64,000 bases of DNA from Paenibacillus chondroitinus NBRC 15376 (GCF_004000765.1 NZ_BILW01000001.1:434001-498000), one strand, 5' to 3'; counted from the stretch's first letter, positions 16,582 to 26,091 are shown. Translations and numbers: made by a program. The notes: generated by a model from the sequence alone, not told the origin.

Positions 16582-17961
16582 ATGTACATAGCCGGAATTG
16601 ATATAGGCACGACTTCTATATGTCTCATCGTGACGAACGCTGAGGATGGGCGCGTCATGCGCATAGCTTCCACAAAAAATGATGCGGCGCTTCCTTCGAA
16701 GGAATTTTGGGAACGTACCCAGCAGGCGGACAGAATTGTCCAGTTGGTTCAATCGTTAATAGAAGAATGTCAGGATGACTGGGAGGATGTGCGAGCAATC
16801 GGGATCTCCTGTCAAATGCATGGCGTGCTGTATATAAGCAAAGAAGGCAAGGCAGTTAGCCCGCTCGTGACTTGGCAGGATGGCCGAGGCGAGCTGCTTT
16901 TGGAATCAGGCCGATCATATGCCACGGAGTTAAGTGAACTTACCGGCTTTGATTTACATACGGGATATGGTTTAGTTACTCATTATTATCTAACCAAACA
17001 GGGGAATCTTCCGGGCGGCGCAGTGAAGCTGTGCACGATAGGCGATTATGTGGCCATGCAGCTTTGTAATGAGAAGACACCTCGCATCGACAGCACCAAT
17101 GCGGCAAGCATAGGACTATTCACGCTGCCGAACAGGCAATTTGACAAAGAGCAGCTAATTGCAGCCGGGATGGATGCTGAATTCCTGCCGGAACTTGTCC
17201 ACCACACTGCTATCGCGGGAGATACGGCAGATGGGAAAAAGGTGCTGTGGGCAATCGGCGATAACCAAGCCAGCTTCTTGGGGGCAGTATCTTCCTTTCA
17301 TGGAACCTTGCTCGTGAATATCGGAACAGGCTCGCAAGTGTCCGTCTACTCGCCGGCATATTTCGAAAGTCCTCATTTGGAAACTCGTCCATTCATGGAT
17401 GGCGGGTATTTGCTTGTAGGAGCTTCGCTCAGCGGTGGGAAATCGTATGAGCTGCTGGAGCAATTTTTTCGTGAGGTTTGCAGCACATTCGGTTTACTGG
17501 ATGATAGAAGCTTCTATGAAACTATGAATCGACTGGCGGAAGAAGCTCTCGAAGAGTCAGTGCCTACCCTCAAGGTAGGAACCCAGTTTTACGGAACCAG
17601 AGAACATCCGCATTGGACGGGAAGCATCGAAGGGATCAGGCCGAATAATTTTAATCCTCAGCAGCTGATTGTCGGCTTTCTTCATGGCATCTTGGATGAG
17701 TTGGATGGATTTACGAAGTGCCTCCCTGCAGAGCTCCAAGAGCAGTTAACAAGATTGGCCGTATCCGGTAATGGCATACGCAAGAACAGGGCTATGCAGC
17801 AACTGGCCAGTATCAAATGGCAATTGCCGCTTATGTTCCCAAGAGTAAAAGAGGAAGCGGCGTTTGGCGCTGCTATTCATGCCGCAGTGGGAAGCGGCCT
17901 ATATAGCGACTATGCGGAAGCACTTCAATGGATGCAAAAGAGCGATTCGGATGACCGCTAA
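16582..17961 (+). CDS. FGGY-family carbohydrate kinase (sedoheptulokinase-like)
   Basis: A 459-aa kinase of the FGGY family with the first phosphate loop at residues 4-12 (AGIDIGTTS) and the motif GISCQMHGVLY in the N-terminal lobe. The ATP-binding lobe shows LLVNIGTGSQVSVYS and VSGNGIRKN. The overall pattern resembles proteins annotated as sedoheptulokinase; xylulokinase or another pentulokinase are alternatives. ATG at 16582 follows GAGAGGAG. Located after a nucleoside hydrolase, it may phosphorylate a sugar for the pentose phosphate pathway (inference). Confidence 0.8.
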   Translation: MYIAGIDIGTTSICLIVTNAEDGRVMRIASTKNDAALPSKEFWERTQQADRIVQLVQSLIEECQDDWEDVRAIGISCQMHGVLYISKEGKAVSPLVTWQDGRGELLLESGRSYATELSELTGFDLHTGYGLVTHYYLTKQGNLPGGAVKLCTIGDYVAMQLCNEKTPRIDSTNAASIGLFTLPNRQFDKEQLIAAGMDAEFLPELVHHTAIAGDTADGKKVLWAIGDNQASFLGAVSSFHGTLLVNIGTGSQVSVYSPAYFESPHLETRPFMDGGYLLVGASLSGGKSYELLEQFFREVCSTFGLLDDRSFYETMNRLAEEALEESVPTLKVGTQFYGTREHPHWTGSIEGIRPNNFNPQQLIVGFLHGILDELDGFTKCLPAELQEQLTRLAVSGNGIRKNRAMQQLASIKWQLPLMFPRVKEEAAFGAAIHAAVGSGLYSDYAEALQWMQKSDSDDR

Positions 17962-17987
17962 GCTTGCTGGATTTTATCTAAACCATG

Positions 17988-19088
17988 CTACCGACTCCCC
18001 TTTCCCTTTTTAAACCGCGTAACGATCAGCATCACAGGAATGAACACGGCAGTAAAGTAGATGCCCGTCAAGCCATAGAAGGAATTCGTTATTTGCAATC
18101 GTTCATGGTCTTTGACAATCAGCTGCCCGGCGATAAACAACACAAGGATGATGATCAAGGATAGGTGAGGATTTGCACGGATTGAAAGCTTCAAGCTGTG
18201 AGTAGCCGACCACAAACCCAGCGAGATATTGGCCAGCATTTTAACAAACCAAATGGAGATTATAATATATTCCACTCTTTGCATCAAAGGAAATTCAACA
18301 ATCGAAATCATATTCAGCGTCGGCCAAATGGTGTGAATAATTTGGCCTTCGCTGTAGTACATGAATGCAACGAGAGCGACCAGCATGTACATACCGATGG
18401 CGATGACAATGGAGAAATGCGCCCATTTTTGTGATTTGGCCTGCTGCTCGATGAAGGGATACATGACCAAAAGCACTTCGAATCCTAAAAAGTGAGGAAA
18501 CATGGTTTCGGTAGACTTGAGGATTTGCACCGTCGAATGATTGAAGGCAGGAAGCATGTTTTGCGGATGCAAATAGGGAATAACCATAAGTGTCAGCGGT
18601 GCAATAAATAAAAAAATACTGCAAGTTGCCCAGAAGCTTAAGCCGGTAACCGTTCGAAAACCGCCAGACACCGTATAGTAAATGAGTACAAGTGCAACCA
18701 GCGTTAGCGGCATCATTTGCATGTAGGGAAATATCCAAACCTGTACGACTTCGAGGTAGGTTCTAAATGTGCAGAAAGCGCCAAAACTGAAATACAACGC
18801 AATGGCCAGGTTAAAACAAGTCCCAACAATTTTACCGAAATAGCGGCGGTTAATGGACACAATCGTTGTATCTGCCTGATTACTGCTCGATAGAATCTTA
18901 TAGATCATCCAAATGATGAGATGTACGGCAGCCGCCGCAATTAAAATAGAAAGCCAAGCGTCATACCCGGCATCCTGGACCAGATCACGCTGGAAATACA
19001 TCATACCGGCATCGATCACACTGGAATAAATAATGAAGCTAAGCAGGTAAGGGGAAACAGTGAACTTTTTATTTATTTGATGATGCAT
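17988..19088 (-). CDS. gerKB: GerA-type germinant receptor B subunit (spore germination permease)
   Basis: This 366-aa membrane protein of the endospore germination permease family (related to amino-acid transporters) has about 10 transmembrane segments, beginning with the FTVSPYLLSFIIYSSVIDAG stretch. B subunits sit in the spore inner membrane and help recognise germinants. It is last in an A-C-B operon transcribed leftward; the C subunit gene ends 36 nt upstream of its start. The start codon follows AAGGGGG. The gerK name is generic; the specific receptor class cannot be told. Confidence 0.9.
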   Translation of the reverse strand: MHHQINKKFTVSPYLLSFIIYSSVIDAGMMYFQRDLVQDAGYDAWLSILIAAAAVHLIIWMIYKILSSSNQADTTIVSINRRYFGKIVGTCFNLAIALYFSFGAFCTFRTYLEVVQVWIFPYMQMMPLTLVALVLIYYTVSGGFRTVTGLSFWATCSIFLFIAPLTLMVIPYLHPQNMLPAFNHSTVQILKSTETMFPHFLGFEVLLVMYPFIEQQAKSQKWAHFSIVIAIGMYMLVALVAFMYYSEGQIIHTIWPTLNMISIVEFPLMQRVEYIIISIWFVKMLANISLGLWSATHSLKLSIRANPHLSLIIILVLFIAGQLIVKDHERLQITNSFYGLTGIYFTAVFIPVMLIVTRFKKGKGSR

Positions 19089-19124
19089 GGTTGTCGTTTC
19101 CCCCTTGTAACGTAAAGGCCTCGC

Positions 19125-20219
19125 TTATAATTCCCCAACACCGCTTTGCTCGATAGACAAATGAACTGTTACTTGTGTCCGCAGCTTCGGGTAAATAGCA
19201 TAGAAATCTTTTTCATTCCAGGTCCTTGTCCGGCTTCTGACGAAATCGCCAAGTCCGATCGGATCTACCTGTTTGGACTGGCATAGCGCAATAAAGTCTT
19301 GGGCTTCTTTTTCTAAATAGCTGCCTAATTGCCGTTCGAATGCATCCCTTTGTTCCTTCGTATTCAAGTGCAACCAGGAAGGGGTATCCTTGATCAATAC
19401 TCTGACCCTAAGCCCTATCTCAACGATTGGTTCAGAGGCCGATGTGTTGTAATGGTAATTTGCTTTTGAAGCAATGCTTTTCATTAACACATAATCGTGA
19501 ATCGTCGAATTTTCGTTATCCGTTTTCATTGGCATGAGTAAGTTTCCATTTCGAGAAGATTCCGTTAATAATTTCAGCAGGAAGGCTTCTCGAATACTGA
19601 CTTTTGTTACGAATTTATCTTGTTTAAATAGCGCTAAACCGTCAATTTTTACTGAGCCTCTTTCAACGTTGAAGTAGGGCAGGAAAATATCACGACCCTC
19701 CCCGTAATAATTAAATAAGAGATATTTAAAATTCATTTTGGGCAGATTGCCCGTTTGAACATTTTGCTCAACCATTCGCATCAGGTAAAGCGATTCCTGG
19801 GCTTTATTGGCGACTTCCATCATTTTAGAAGCCTCTTTATCCGTTACGCCCATCTGAACTTTGCTGGCAATCTTCGGATCTCGGCAGAAACCGCTGATCA
19901 CAGGGCCGATGCCCATCTCTGCATACGTTTTTGAGAAAAGAACCATGCCCATCTGTCCGTATTGAATCGTTTTGCTGGTTTTGGTGTTTAACCGGGGGAT
20001 CATATCAAAGCTGGAGTCAGATTCGGTCAGCAATAGCTGCGAGCTGGCTTTACCTTTTTCTATATAGCTGGTCAAGATGACCGAGCAAAGTGAACGATCA
20101 CCCACTTTATCATAACCGGCTGTTTGAACAAGCTGTATTTTATTGATGATCTGCTGGTTGCTGCTGCATCCAACGGCAATTACACAGGAAATCAGCGCCA
20201 TAGCAGCTTTATATACCAT
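19125..20219 (-). CDS. gerKC: GerA-type germinant receptor C subunit (Ger(x)C lipoprotein)
   Basis: A 364-aa lipoprotein with a signal peptide and lipobox ending in Cys18 (CVIAVGC). The rest matches the Ger(x)C family: an N-terminal domain with AGYDKVG and SYIEKGK, a middle DGLALFKQDKFVTKVS strand, and the C-terminal LGDFVRSRTRTWNE and VTVHLSIEQSGVG. C subunits attach to the outer face of the spore inner membrane and are required for receptor function. It is the middle gene of the operon, with 27 nt between it and the A subunit gene. Confidence 0.93.
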   Translation of the reverse strand: MVYKAAMALISCVIAVGCSSNQQIINKIQLVQTAGYDKVGDRSLCSVILTSYIEKGKASSQLLLTESDSSFDMIPRLNTKTSKTIQYGQMGMVLFSKTYAEMGIGPVISGFCRDPKIASKVQMGVTDKEASKMMEVANKAQESLYLMRMVEQNVQTGNLPKMNFKYLLFNYYGEGRDIFLPYFNVERGSVKIDGLALFKQDKFVTKVSIREAFLLKLLTESSRNGNLLMPMKTDNENSTIHDYVLMKSIASKANYHYNTSASEPIVEIGLRVRVLIKDTPSWLHLNTKEQRDAFERQLGSYLEKEAQDFIALCQSKQVDPIGLGDFVRSRTRTWNEKDFYAIYPKLRTQVTVHLSIEQSGVGEL

Positions 20220-20246
20220 TCACGCACACTCTCCTTTCCAGCTCGT

Positions 20247-21743
20247 TCACTCCTGCTCCCAATCGGTTTTCTTTTTCCTGGGTTTAGGCATATATCGGAG
20301 TATCGTTTCCGGCTTCAGATAGGATTGTCTTTTATTTGTAAATTGGTAGGATGAGCGGATAAAGCTGTCTCTTAGATCCTTGGGCCGCAGCGGATATAGG
20401 GGTACGGTGTAAGGACTTCCCAACGATGTCAGTCTTGTAATATGAATCAGGATAAAGCAGATCCCGAATATCATACCGATCGCTCCCCAGAACGAAGCCA
20501 TAATAATGACGGGAAATCGAAGGAAGCGGATCGTATTTGACATTTTGTAAATAGGTGTTGCAAATGAAGCCAACGCGGATAAAGACACGATGATGATTAA
20601 AATGTTACTGGTTAATGCGGCTTCAACGGCCGCTTGTCCGACGATGATACCGCCGACGATACCGAGCGTTTGCCCGATCTTGGTGGGCAGTCTGGCTCCG
20701 GCTTCGCGAAGAAATTCAATCGTGATTTCCAGAAATAGCACCTCTAGAACCGGAGAAAACGGCACATTTTGCCTGGAGAAAATAAGCGGCTGCAGCAAAT
20801 CCTTGGGAATGACTTCGTAATGGAATGTTGTAATCGCCGTATACAAAGCAGAGGCAAAGAGCGAGAATGCAACACCCAATATGCGAATGATTCTGAAAAA
20901 CGAGCCCAATATCCAAGGCAAGTAATAATCTTCCGGCGAAATGAAGAAATCGTACAACGTCGAAGGTCCTGTAATAAAATAAGGAGACCCGTCACTAATC
21001 ACGGCGACTTGTCCGGAAATTAGGGAATAGATGACTCGATCCCTTCGCTCCGTTGATACAAATAAGGGGAAAGGGGACAACGAGTTGTCAGAAATAATCT
21101 GATCCAGCTGTGCAGTATCGAAGACCACTTCAAAATCGATGCTGCTGAGCCGCTGTTCAATAATAGCCACGTTTTCCTTGCTCGTGATCCCGTCGATATA
21201 GATAATAGCTACTCTGGAATTGGATAAACTGCCAATTGATATCGTTTTTATGATCAGGTTAGGCAATGCGAACTGGCTGCGAATCAGGTGCAGGTTGATG
21301 TCAAGGTCCTCGACAAAGCCAACCTTAGGCCCAACCACACTGAATTCATTATCCGTATCATTGCTTTTACGCAGCCCTGCTTTACTGATTAATGGAACTA
21401 ACGCGCACAAGGCATCATGCTCATTCTTTTGGATAACGGCATATCCCTGGTACAGTTTCGATTGGATATCCGCAATTTGATCGGTAATCTGGATGCCTTC
21501 AATGGTTATGAGCTGTTTTAAATCATTCAGATGTTGGATTTCCGCTCCAGCCGCGTTATTTTCAATTGCACGAAGCAGCTGCTCTTGCAGAAGATGTTCA
21601 TCAATCAGAGTTTTATAATAATGTATGGTTAGCGGAGGCTCCGTGAATGCAATCGTGCTGCTGATAAAGTCGCTGGACCTTTGAGCAAGCAGGAGCAATT
21701 GTTCTATGTCTTCAGCCTTCGTATTCAACATCGCGCATGCCAT
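20247..21743 (-). CDS. gerKA: GerA-type germinant receptor A subunit
   Basis: This protein (about 498 aa) has an N-terminal soluble domain (to about 250) and a C-terminal membrane domain. Family marks include GFVEDLDINLHLIRSQF, the VAVISDGSPYFITGP region, and the invariant REAGARLPTKIGQTLGIVGG followed by IGQAAVEA. The start is taken at 21743 because AAAAAGGA lies 7 nt upstream; an in-frame ATG at 21794 has a site too close to it. It is the first gene of an A-C-B operon read leftward, presumably made in the forespore under sigma-G, but no clear sigma-G promoter was identified. Confidence 0.93.
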   Translation of the reverse strand: MACAMLNTKAEDIEQLLLLAQRSSDFISSTIAFTEPPLTIHYYKTLIDEHLLQEQLLRAIENNAAGAEIQHLNDLKQLITIEGIQITDQIADIQSKLYQGYAVIQKNEHDALCALVPLISKAGLRKSNDTDNEFSVVGPKVGFVEDLDINLHLIRSQFALPNLIIKTISIGSLSNSRVAIIYIDGITSKENVAIIEQRLSSIDFEVVFDTAQLDQIISDNSLSPFPLFVSTERRDRVIYSLISGQVAVISDGSPYFITGPSTLYDFFISPEDYYLPWILGSFFRIIRILGVAFSLFASALYTAITTFHYEVIPKDLLQPLIFSRQNVPFSPVLEVLFLEITIEFLREAGARLPTKIGQTLGIVGGIIVGQAAVEAALTSNILIIIVSLSALASFATPIYKMSNTIRFLRFPVIIMASFWGAIGMIFGICFILIHITRLTSLGSPYTVPLYPLRPKDLRDSFIRSSYQFTNKRQSYLKPETILRYMPKPRKKKTDWEQE

Positions 21744-21924
21744 CCATTCTTCCTTTTTGTTGGTATTTTTTGTTATTTGCTGATTTTTATGCATCTTCCT
21801 TCATCTTCGTTTAAGCTAGGACCTTAACATATGCTAACTTCTAAGTAAGATAAGATGAGTCCTCACCCTGCATCAGAAGTATAGTAAACATGTAAGCAAT
21901 GTGAAGCTAGGGAGGCATGTTGAG

Positions 21925-22656
21925 ATGAGCCAATTAACGAAGGAAGAAGTCGCTTTTTATAAAAAGAATGGGTACCTGCTGCATCATAAACAGCTGTTTT
22001 CTGCGGAGAAGCTGGCTGAATTAACCGCTATTTTCGAGGATCAACTGGCCCAGAAAGGCAGCAAATTGTCCGATGAATTAGATACGCCCCATTTTCGCGA
22101 CGAAAGACTTCTCAAGTTCCTGCTGTCGGACGAAGCGCTCGATTTGGTGGAACCGCTGCTCGGGCCGAATATTGGGTTATGGTCAAGTCATTTTATATGC
22201 AAGGATCCATTGATCGGTCGAGCAACACCTTGGCATGAAGATTCCGCTTATTGGCGGGGACGTGTAGACCGGCTGGACAAAATCGTAACCATTTGGCTCG
22301 CCATTGATCCTAGCAGCAAAGCGAATGGATGCATGCAGGTGATTTCCGGCACCCATCATCATGGATTCTCCGAGTATGAGTCGGTTGACAACGCCAAAAA
22401 TCTCTTTAGCACGCAAATCAAAAATTTGGATACATCCAAAGCCGTACACTTTGAACTAGGCAGAGGAGAGTGCTCGCTGCATGATGCGCGGATCGCACAC
22501 GGAGCTGACCCGAATAGGAGTGCAGAACGGCGCTGCGGATATACGATGCGCTATTTTGCTACGGATACGAAGGTGTTTCCAGAGAAAAACAAAAATTTCA
22601 AGGTGTGGTTGGCTAGAGGGAAAGATTTAGCAGGAAATCAATATGCTAATGTGTAA
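21925..22656 (+). CDS. Phytanoyl-CoA dioxygenase (PhyH) family protein 2
   Basis: A 243-aa Fe(II)/2-oxoglutarate oxygenase. The iron ligands are H104-x-D106 in TPWHEDSAYW and H192 in RIAHGAD; an Arg at 202/203 is the likely 2-oxoglutarate ligand. The VISGTHHHG motif is characteristic. The PWHxD-YW pattern is closer to the third PhyH protein here (25216) than to the first (5739). The start is the ATG at 21925, 9 nt after GGGAGG. An AraC regulator gene follows on the same strand after 30 bp, so they are probably co-transcribed. Substrate unknown. Confidence 0.9.
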   Translation: MSQLTKEEVAFYKKNGYLLHHKQLFSAEKLAELTAIFEDQLAQKGSKLSDELDTPHFRDERLLKFLLSDEALDLVEPLLGPNIGLWSSHFICKDPLIGRATPWHEDSAYWRGRVDRLDKIVTIWLAIDPSSKANGCMQVISGTHHHGFSEYESVDNAKNLFSTQIKNLDTSKAVHFELGRGECSLHDARIAHGADPNRSAERRCGYTMRYFATDTKVFPEKNKNFKVWLARGKDLAGNQYANV

Positions 22657-22686
22657 TAGTGCTTAAAACGAGAGGAGCTGACGCGG

Positions 22687-23541
22687 ATGCGTAGAAAATA
22701 TCAGCCAGAGCGATTAACGAGCGAGAAGTTTATTCATCCGTCCAAGTCCTTTCATATCTACACACAGCATGTGGATCGGCTCTGCGAGCTGCATTGGCAT
22801 GAATTTTACGAACTTTGCTTTGTTTGTGAGGGTTATGGAAGAAATATCGTCAACGGTGTTTCTTATGACTTGCGTCCAGGCAGCTTGTTTTTGCTGACCC
22901 CAGCTGATTTTCATGAGATTGGCCCTCTAGAGAGTGAAACGCTGCATCTGTACAACCTCGTGTTCTCCGACGTTTTATTTAGCGGGGAGCTGAAAACGTT
23001 ATTTTTCCATGAAGCGGGGGACTATCGGAATGCGGATATGAGGGAGAGTTTTGAAAAAATCGAAAACGAGTTTCGCTTGATTTGGGATGAGTCCCAGCAT
23101 CAGAAGATGGGGCATACACATATCGTGAAAGGGTCGTTGGAACGTATTCTGCTCTATGTCGCCAGAGCAACTTCCGCAGCCAGGCGGCAGGAGGAGAAAA
23201 TTGCGCACCAGAAGCATCCCGATGTGCAAAAAGCGCTTCTTCATATCCATCATCATTTTCGGGAAGGCATATCCCTAGAAGAAGCTGCCAAGCAGGCTGG
23301 TCTGGCGCCAAATTATTTCTCCCATGTTTTCCGCAAAACCACAGGTATTCCGTTCCAAACCTATTTACAGGATCTCCGCTTGAAATTTGCCAAGTCACTG
23401 ATTATTTCCTCCGATTATCCGATTACGGAAATCTGTTATGCTTCTGGTTTTCAAACGTTAACGCATTTTGAACGCGTATTTAAGCAGCGCTTTGGGCAAA
23501 CGCCGAGAATGGTCCAGAAATTGCGCTCCTCCGAATGTTGA
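22687..23541 (+). CDS. AraC-family regulator, co-transcribed with PhyH 2
   Basis: This 284-aa protein has an N-terminal cupin sensor (HWHEFYELCFVCEG; LRPGSLFLLTPADFHEIG, near residues 35-80). The C-terminal AraC domain has both helix-turn-helices (GISLEEAAKQAGLAPNYFSH; ITEICYASGFQTLTHFERVF). ATG follows GAGGAG. Being downstream of the PhyH gene, it probably controls the pair itself. The same PhyH-AraC partnership occurs at 4782-6518 and 24296-25980. Confidence 0.9.
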   Translation: MRRKYQPERLTSEKFIHPSKSFHIYTQHVDRLCELHWHEFYELCFVCEGYGRNIVNGVSYDLRPGSLFLLTPADFHEIGPLESETLHLYNLVFSDVLFSGELKTLFFHEAGDYRNADMRESFEKIENEFRLIWDESQHQKMGHTHIVKGSLERILLYVARATSAARRQEEKIAHQKHPDVQKALLHIHHHFREGISLEEAAKQAGLAPNYFSHVFRKTTGIPFQTYLQDLRLKFAKSLIISSDYPITEICYASGFQTLTHFERVFKQRFGQTPRMVQKLRSSEC

Positions 23542-23654
23542 CTAGATTATTTAGTCAGATGTTACAATTGATAGCCCTTATAGCCTGTGCTATACTCTAG
23601 GCAACTTTTGGTAAATTCAAAAGGGTCAAGGGATAAAGGGGAGGAAACATTCAC

Positions 23655-24287
23655 ATGTCAGCATGGATTGGTCAAGGGGATGTCGTTTTATTTCAAGGGG
23701 ACAGTATTACGGATGCAGGACGTGTTCGCGACAACGGCAACGATTTGGGCAGAGGTTATGCCTTGATGGCAGCAGCTCAATTCTCGGCTAAATACCCGGA
23801 AAAACAAGTGCAATTCCTTAATCGGGGAATATCAGGCAATCGTGTTGTGGATTTGCAGAAGCGCTGGGATCAAGACTGTTTGAATTTGAAGCCTGATTTA
23901 GTGTCCATTTATATTGGGATTAATGATACGTGGAGACGTTATGATCGTAATGATCCGACCTCGACGGAGAGTTTTGAAGCGGGATACCGTGATTTGCTAA
24001 CGCAAACAGCCGAAACAGGCGCAAAAATTGTGCTCATTGAACCATTCGTGCTGCCCGTACCCGAAGATCGCAAACAATGGAGAGAAGACCTCGATCCCAA
24101 AATCACGGTCGTCCGTGAATTAGCGAGAGAGTTCGATGCACGTCTAGTGTGTTTGGATGGCTTATTTGCTCAAGCTTCTACGAGAGCTGAAAGCGCATTC
24201 TGGGCGCCGGATGGCGTACACCCATCTCCAGCTGGACATGCTTTGATTGCCAAAGCTTGGCTGCAGGCTGTCGGCGCTATCGAGTAA
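23655..24287 (+). CDS. SGNH/GDSL-family hydrolase (esterase)
   Basis: This 210-aa hydrolase shows all SGNH blocks: block I with catalytic Ser in FQGDSITDAGR (about 14-24), block II Gly in RGISGNRVVDL, block III Asn in YIGINDTW, and block V Asp/His in APDGVHPSPAGH. There is no signal peptide, so it is cytoplasmic. Family members include rhamnogalacturonan and xylan acetylesterases, and such a role on imported oligosaccharides would fit the pectin genes in this window, but the substrate is not determined. Its C-terminus lies 8 nt from the end of the convergent AraC gene. Confidence 0.9.
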   Translation: MSAWIGQGDVVLFQGDSITDAGRVRDNGNDLGRGYALMAAAQFSAKYPEKQVQFLNRGISGNRVVDLQKRWDQDCLNLKPDLVSIYIGINDTWRRYDRNDPTSTESFEAGYRDLLTQTAETGAKIVLIEPFVLPVPEDRKQWREDLDPKITVVRELAREFDARLVCLDGLFAQASTRAESAFWAPDGVHPSPAGHALIAKAWLQAVGAIE

Positions 24288-24295
24288 GCAGAAGC

Positions 24296-25126
24296 CTATT
24301 CATTCAGCCATAAGCCGTACTGCTGGCGGTATTGCATCGGAGTGAGACCGGATTTGGCTTTGAACATTCGTGTAAAATAGTTGGCATTCTCCACGCCAAG
24401 CTCATAAGAGATTTGAGAGATCGGCTTCACGCTTGTAGCGAGGAGCCTTTTTGCTTGCTCTATTTTTAGGCTGTGTACAAAATGGAGCGGGGCTTGGCCG
24501 GTTTGTTTAATAAACAATTTGCGCAAGTGGGAATCGCTAAGCTGCACCAGCTCGGCAAGTTCCCTGATCTCAGGCATGCGGCTAGGATGCGAGAGCAGAT
24601 AATGAATAATCGTATGAATGCGGTTATCCATGTGGGTATAAGGTGAAATCGGCTGCTCCGGCATCTCGCGATTCATCAATTCATAGAGAATACGCAGGAG
24701 AGAAGACTGCATGAGCAGGGAAATCACCGGGGAGTTGTCCCCAATATGTCTCAGCATATCACGAATCGGGGATTGCACGTTGTGCAGTGCCTGATCGAAT
24801 ACGACAGGTAAATTGAGCACATGCCCCCAGCTTCGATGGCTAAGGAGAGAGATTTCGGCGTCAAAATTAATGCTCGTTAGCGCAAGCTCGCCGGTAATCG
24901 CATGATAGCTGATATCTGTATGAGCGGGCAGAATGCAGATATGACCTTCCTTACAGGTGTACCGGATATGATCGACCTCCAGCAAGAAACTGCCTTGCTG
25001 TACAATCCATAGAACGGAATGATGCAGCGTTCGGTGGCTGGCCTGCCATTTGTAATCCAGCTCATACTGTTTAATATGCAAAAAACGAATGTCCAGAGAG
25101 TCAATGATTAATTGATAGGAGTTCAT
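24296..25126 (-). CDS. AraC-family regulator next to PhyH 3
   Basis: A 276-aa regulator with a cupin-like N-terminus (HHSVLWIVQQGSFLLEVD near residues 35-55). The C-terminal AraC domain has IRELAELVQLSDSHLRKLFI and ISQISYELGVENANYFTRMF. The ATG at 25126 has AGGTGG 8 nt upstream and is preferred over an in-frame start 22 codons earlier. The PhyH gene lies 89 bp upstream on the same strand (25216-25980), so the two may be one transcript or separately regulated. A direct repeat suited to AraC binding is found upstream of that PhyH gene. Confidence 0.9.
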   Translation of the reverse strand: MNSYQLIIDSLDIRFLHIKQYELDYKWQASHRTLHHSVLWIVQQGSFLLEVDHIRYTCKEGHICILPAHTDISYHAITGELALTSINFDAEISLLSHRSWGHVLNLPVVFDQALHNVQSPIRDMLRHIGDNSPVISLLMQSSLLRILYELMNREMPEQPISPYTHMDNRIHTIIHYLLSHPSRMPEIRELAELVQLSDSHLRKLFIKQTGQAPLHFVHSLKIEQAKRLLATSVKPISQISYELGVENANYFTRMFKAKSGLTPMQYRQQYGLWLNE

Positions 25127-25215
25127 GGTACCAGCCACCTCGCTTCGAGTTCCGTTTGTCTTTTTAGCCCATTGTAGCATGAGGGTTTGCATGAAAAAAA
25201 GAACTACTTATCCCC

Positions 25216-25980
25216 CTATTTCTGGGGTACGATGCCTCGAATGGCTTCATTCCGGTTAGGTCTATCTTCTCCGTGTACCAGATAGGTGCGGATACGCGTT
25301 GTATCGCCGCCCCACTCCTCCATCAGGAACTTCACTTCAGGCGTTGTATAACGCACAGAGAAAGCTACGCGTGGGATGTTGGAGTTGTTTTTTTCAGAGC
25401 CATGGAACGTTGCTTCGTTGAAAAATGCAATTTGACCAGGGGACATTTCGAGGTCAACGGCTTTCGACTCATCGATCGCTTCCGCTGGCAAACCTTCCGA
25501 GAAGGCACTTTGATCGGTGCCTGTTGAGACATGCGCAACGTGCGCTTTGTGAGTTCCTGGTATGACTCTTAAACAGCCGTTCTCACGGATGGACCAGCCG
25601 AGGCTTATCCAAGCGGTAGCATTAATCGCAGGCTCCATGGGCCAGTAATTGATATCCTGATGCCACGGAATAAATTTATCGTTATTAGGTTCCTTATACC
25701 AAAAATGCATCGCCCACAGAATGAGGTCTTCGCCAAGTATTTGCTTCATTGCTGCAATAATGCTTGGATGGGTGGCTAATTCGTAAGCCCAATAATGGTT
25801 TTGATGCCAGGCGGACAGGTTCATTTTGGTTGGACCGGGCTCGTATTTCGACTGTTGGATGACATCAAAAAAACGATTATAGTACATATCGGCTTCTTGC
25901 AGCGATAATCCTTGTGTGGGACCACTGTAGCCTTCCTCGCGAAATTGCTCGATAGAAAACGGCTTTCCTTTAGTAATCAT
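25216..25980 (-). CDS. Phytanoyl-CoA dioxygenase (PhyH) family protein 3
   Basis: A 254-aa Fe(II)/2-oxoglutarate oxygenase with H107-x-D109 in IPWHQDINYW, H193 in ATFHGS, and R204 in NIPRVAFSVRY as the likely co-substrate ligand. The VIPGTHK motif is present. The start is the ATG at 25980, with TTGGAGG 8 nt upstream. It lies upstream of an AraC regulator on the same strand. The broader similarity (WHxDINYW, TAWISLGWS) is to PhyH proteins that hydroxylate small polar metabolites; I cannot name the substrate. Confidence 0.9.
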   Translation of the reverse strand: MITKGKPFSIEQFREEGYSGPTQGLSLQEADMYYNRFFDVIQQSKYEPGPTKMNLSAWHQNHYWAYELATHPSIIAAMKQILGEDLILWAMHFWYKEPNNDKFIPWHQDINYWPMEPAINATAWISLGWSIRENGCLRVIPGTHKAHVAHVSTGTDQSAFSEGLPAEAIDESKAVDLEMSPGQIAFFNEATFHGSEKNNSNIPRVAFSVRYTTPEVKFLMEEWGGDTTRIRTYLVHGEDRPNRNEAIRGIVPQK

Positions 25981-26060
25981 TTGCAAAACCTCCAGTTGGA
26001 TTAGTTTGGAATTACTTATACTCATATTGTAAGGCCACACCTTCGGAAAAATAAGTGATG

Positions 26061-26091
26061 AAAGCGATTATGAATAGCACAAAACGATTAT
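26061..26091 (-). promoter_or_regulatory. Candidate AraC-type operator upstream of PhyH 3
   Basis: Two direct copies of AAARCGATTAT (AAAGCGATTAT from 26061, AAAACGATTAT from 26081) are spaced by exactly 20 bp, two helical turns. This is the usual arrangement of sites for AraC-family monomers. They lie about 80-110 bp upstream of the PhyH 3 start. Confidence 0.45.

Noticed and set aside
21795-21900. Sigma-G promoter for the first ger operon
   Set aside because: A CATATG sequence could be a -10 element but no matching -35 at the right distance was found.
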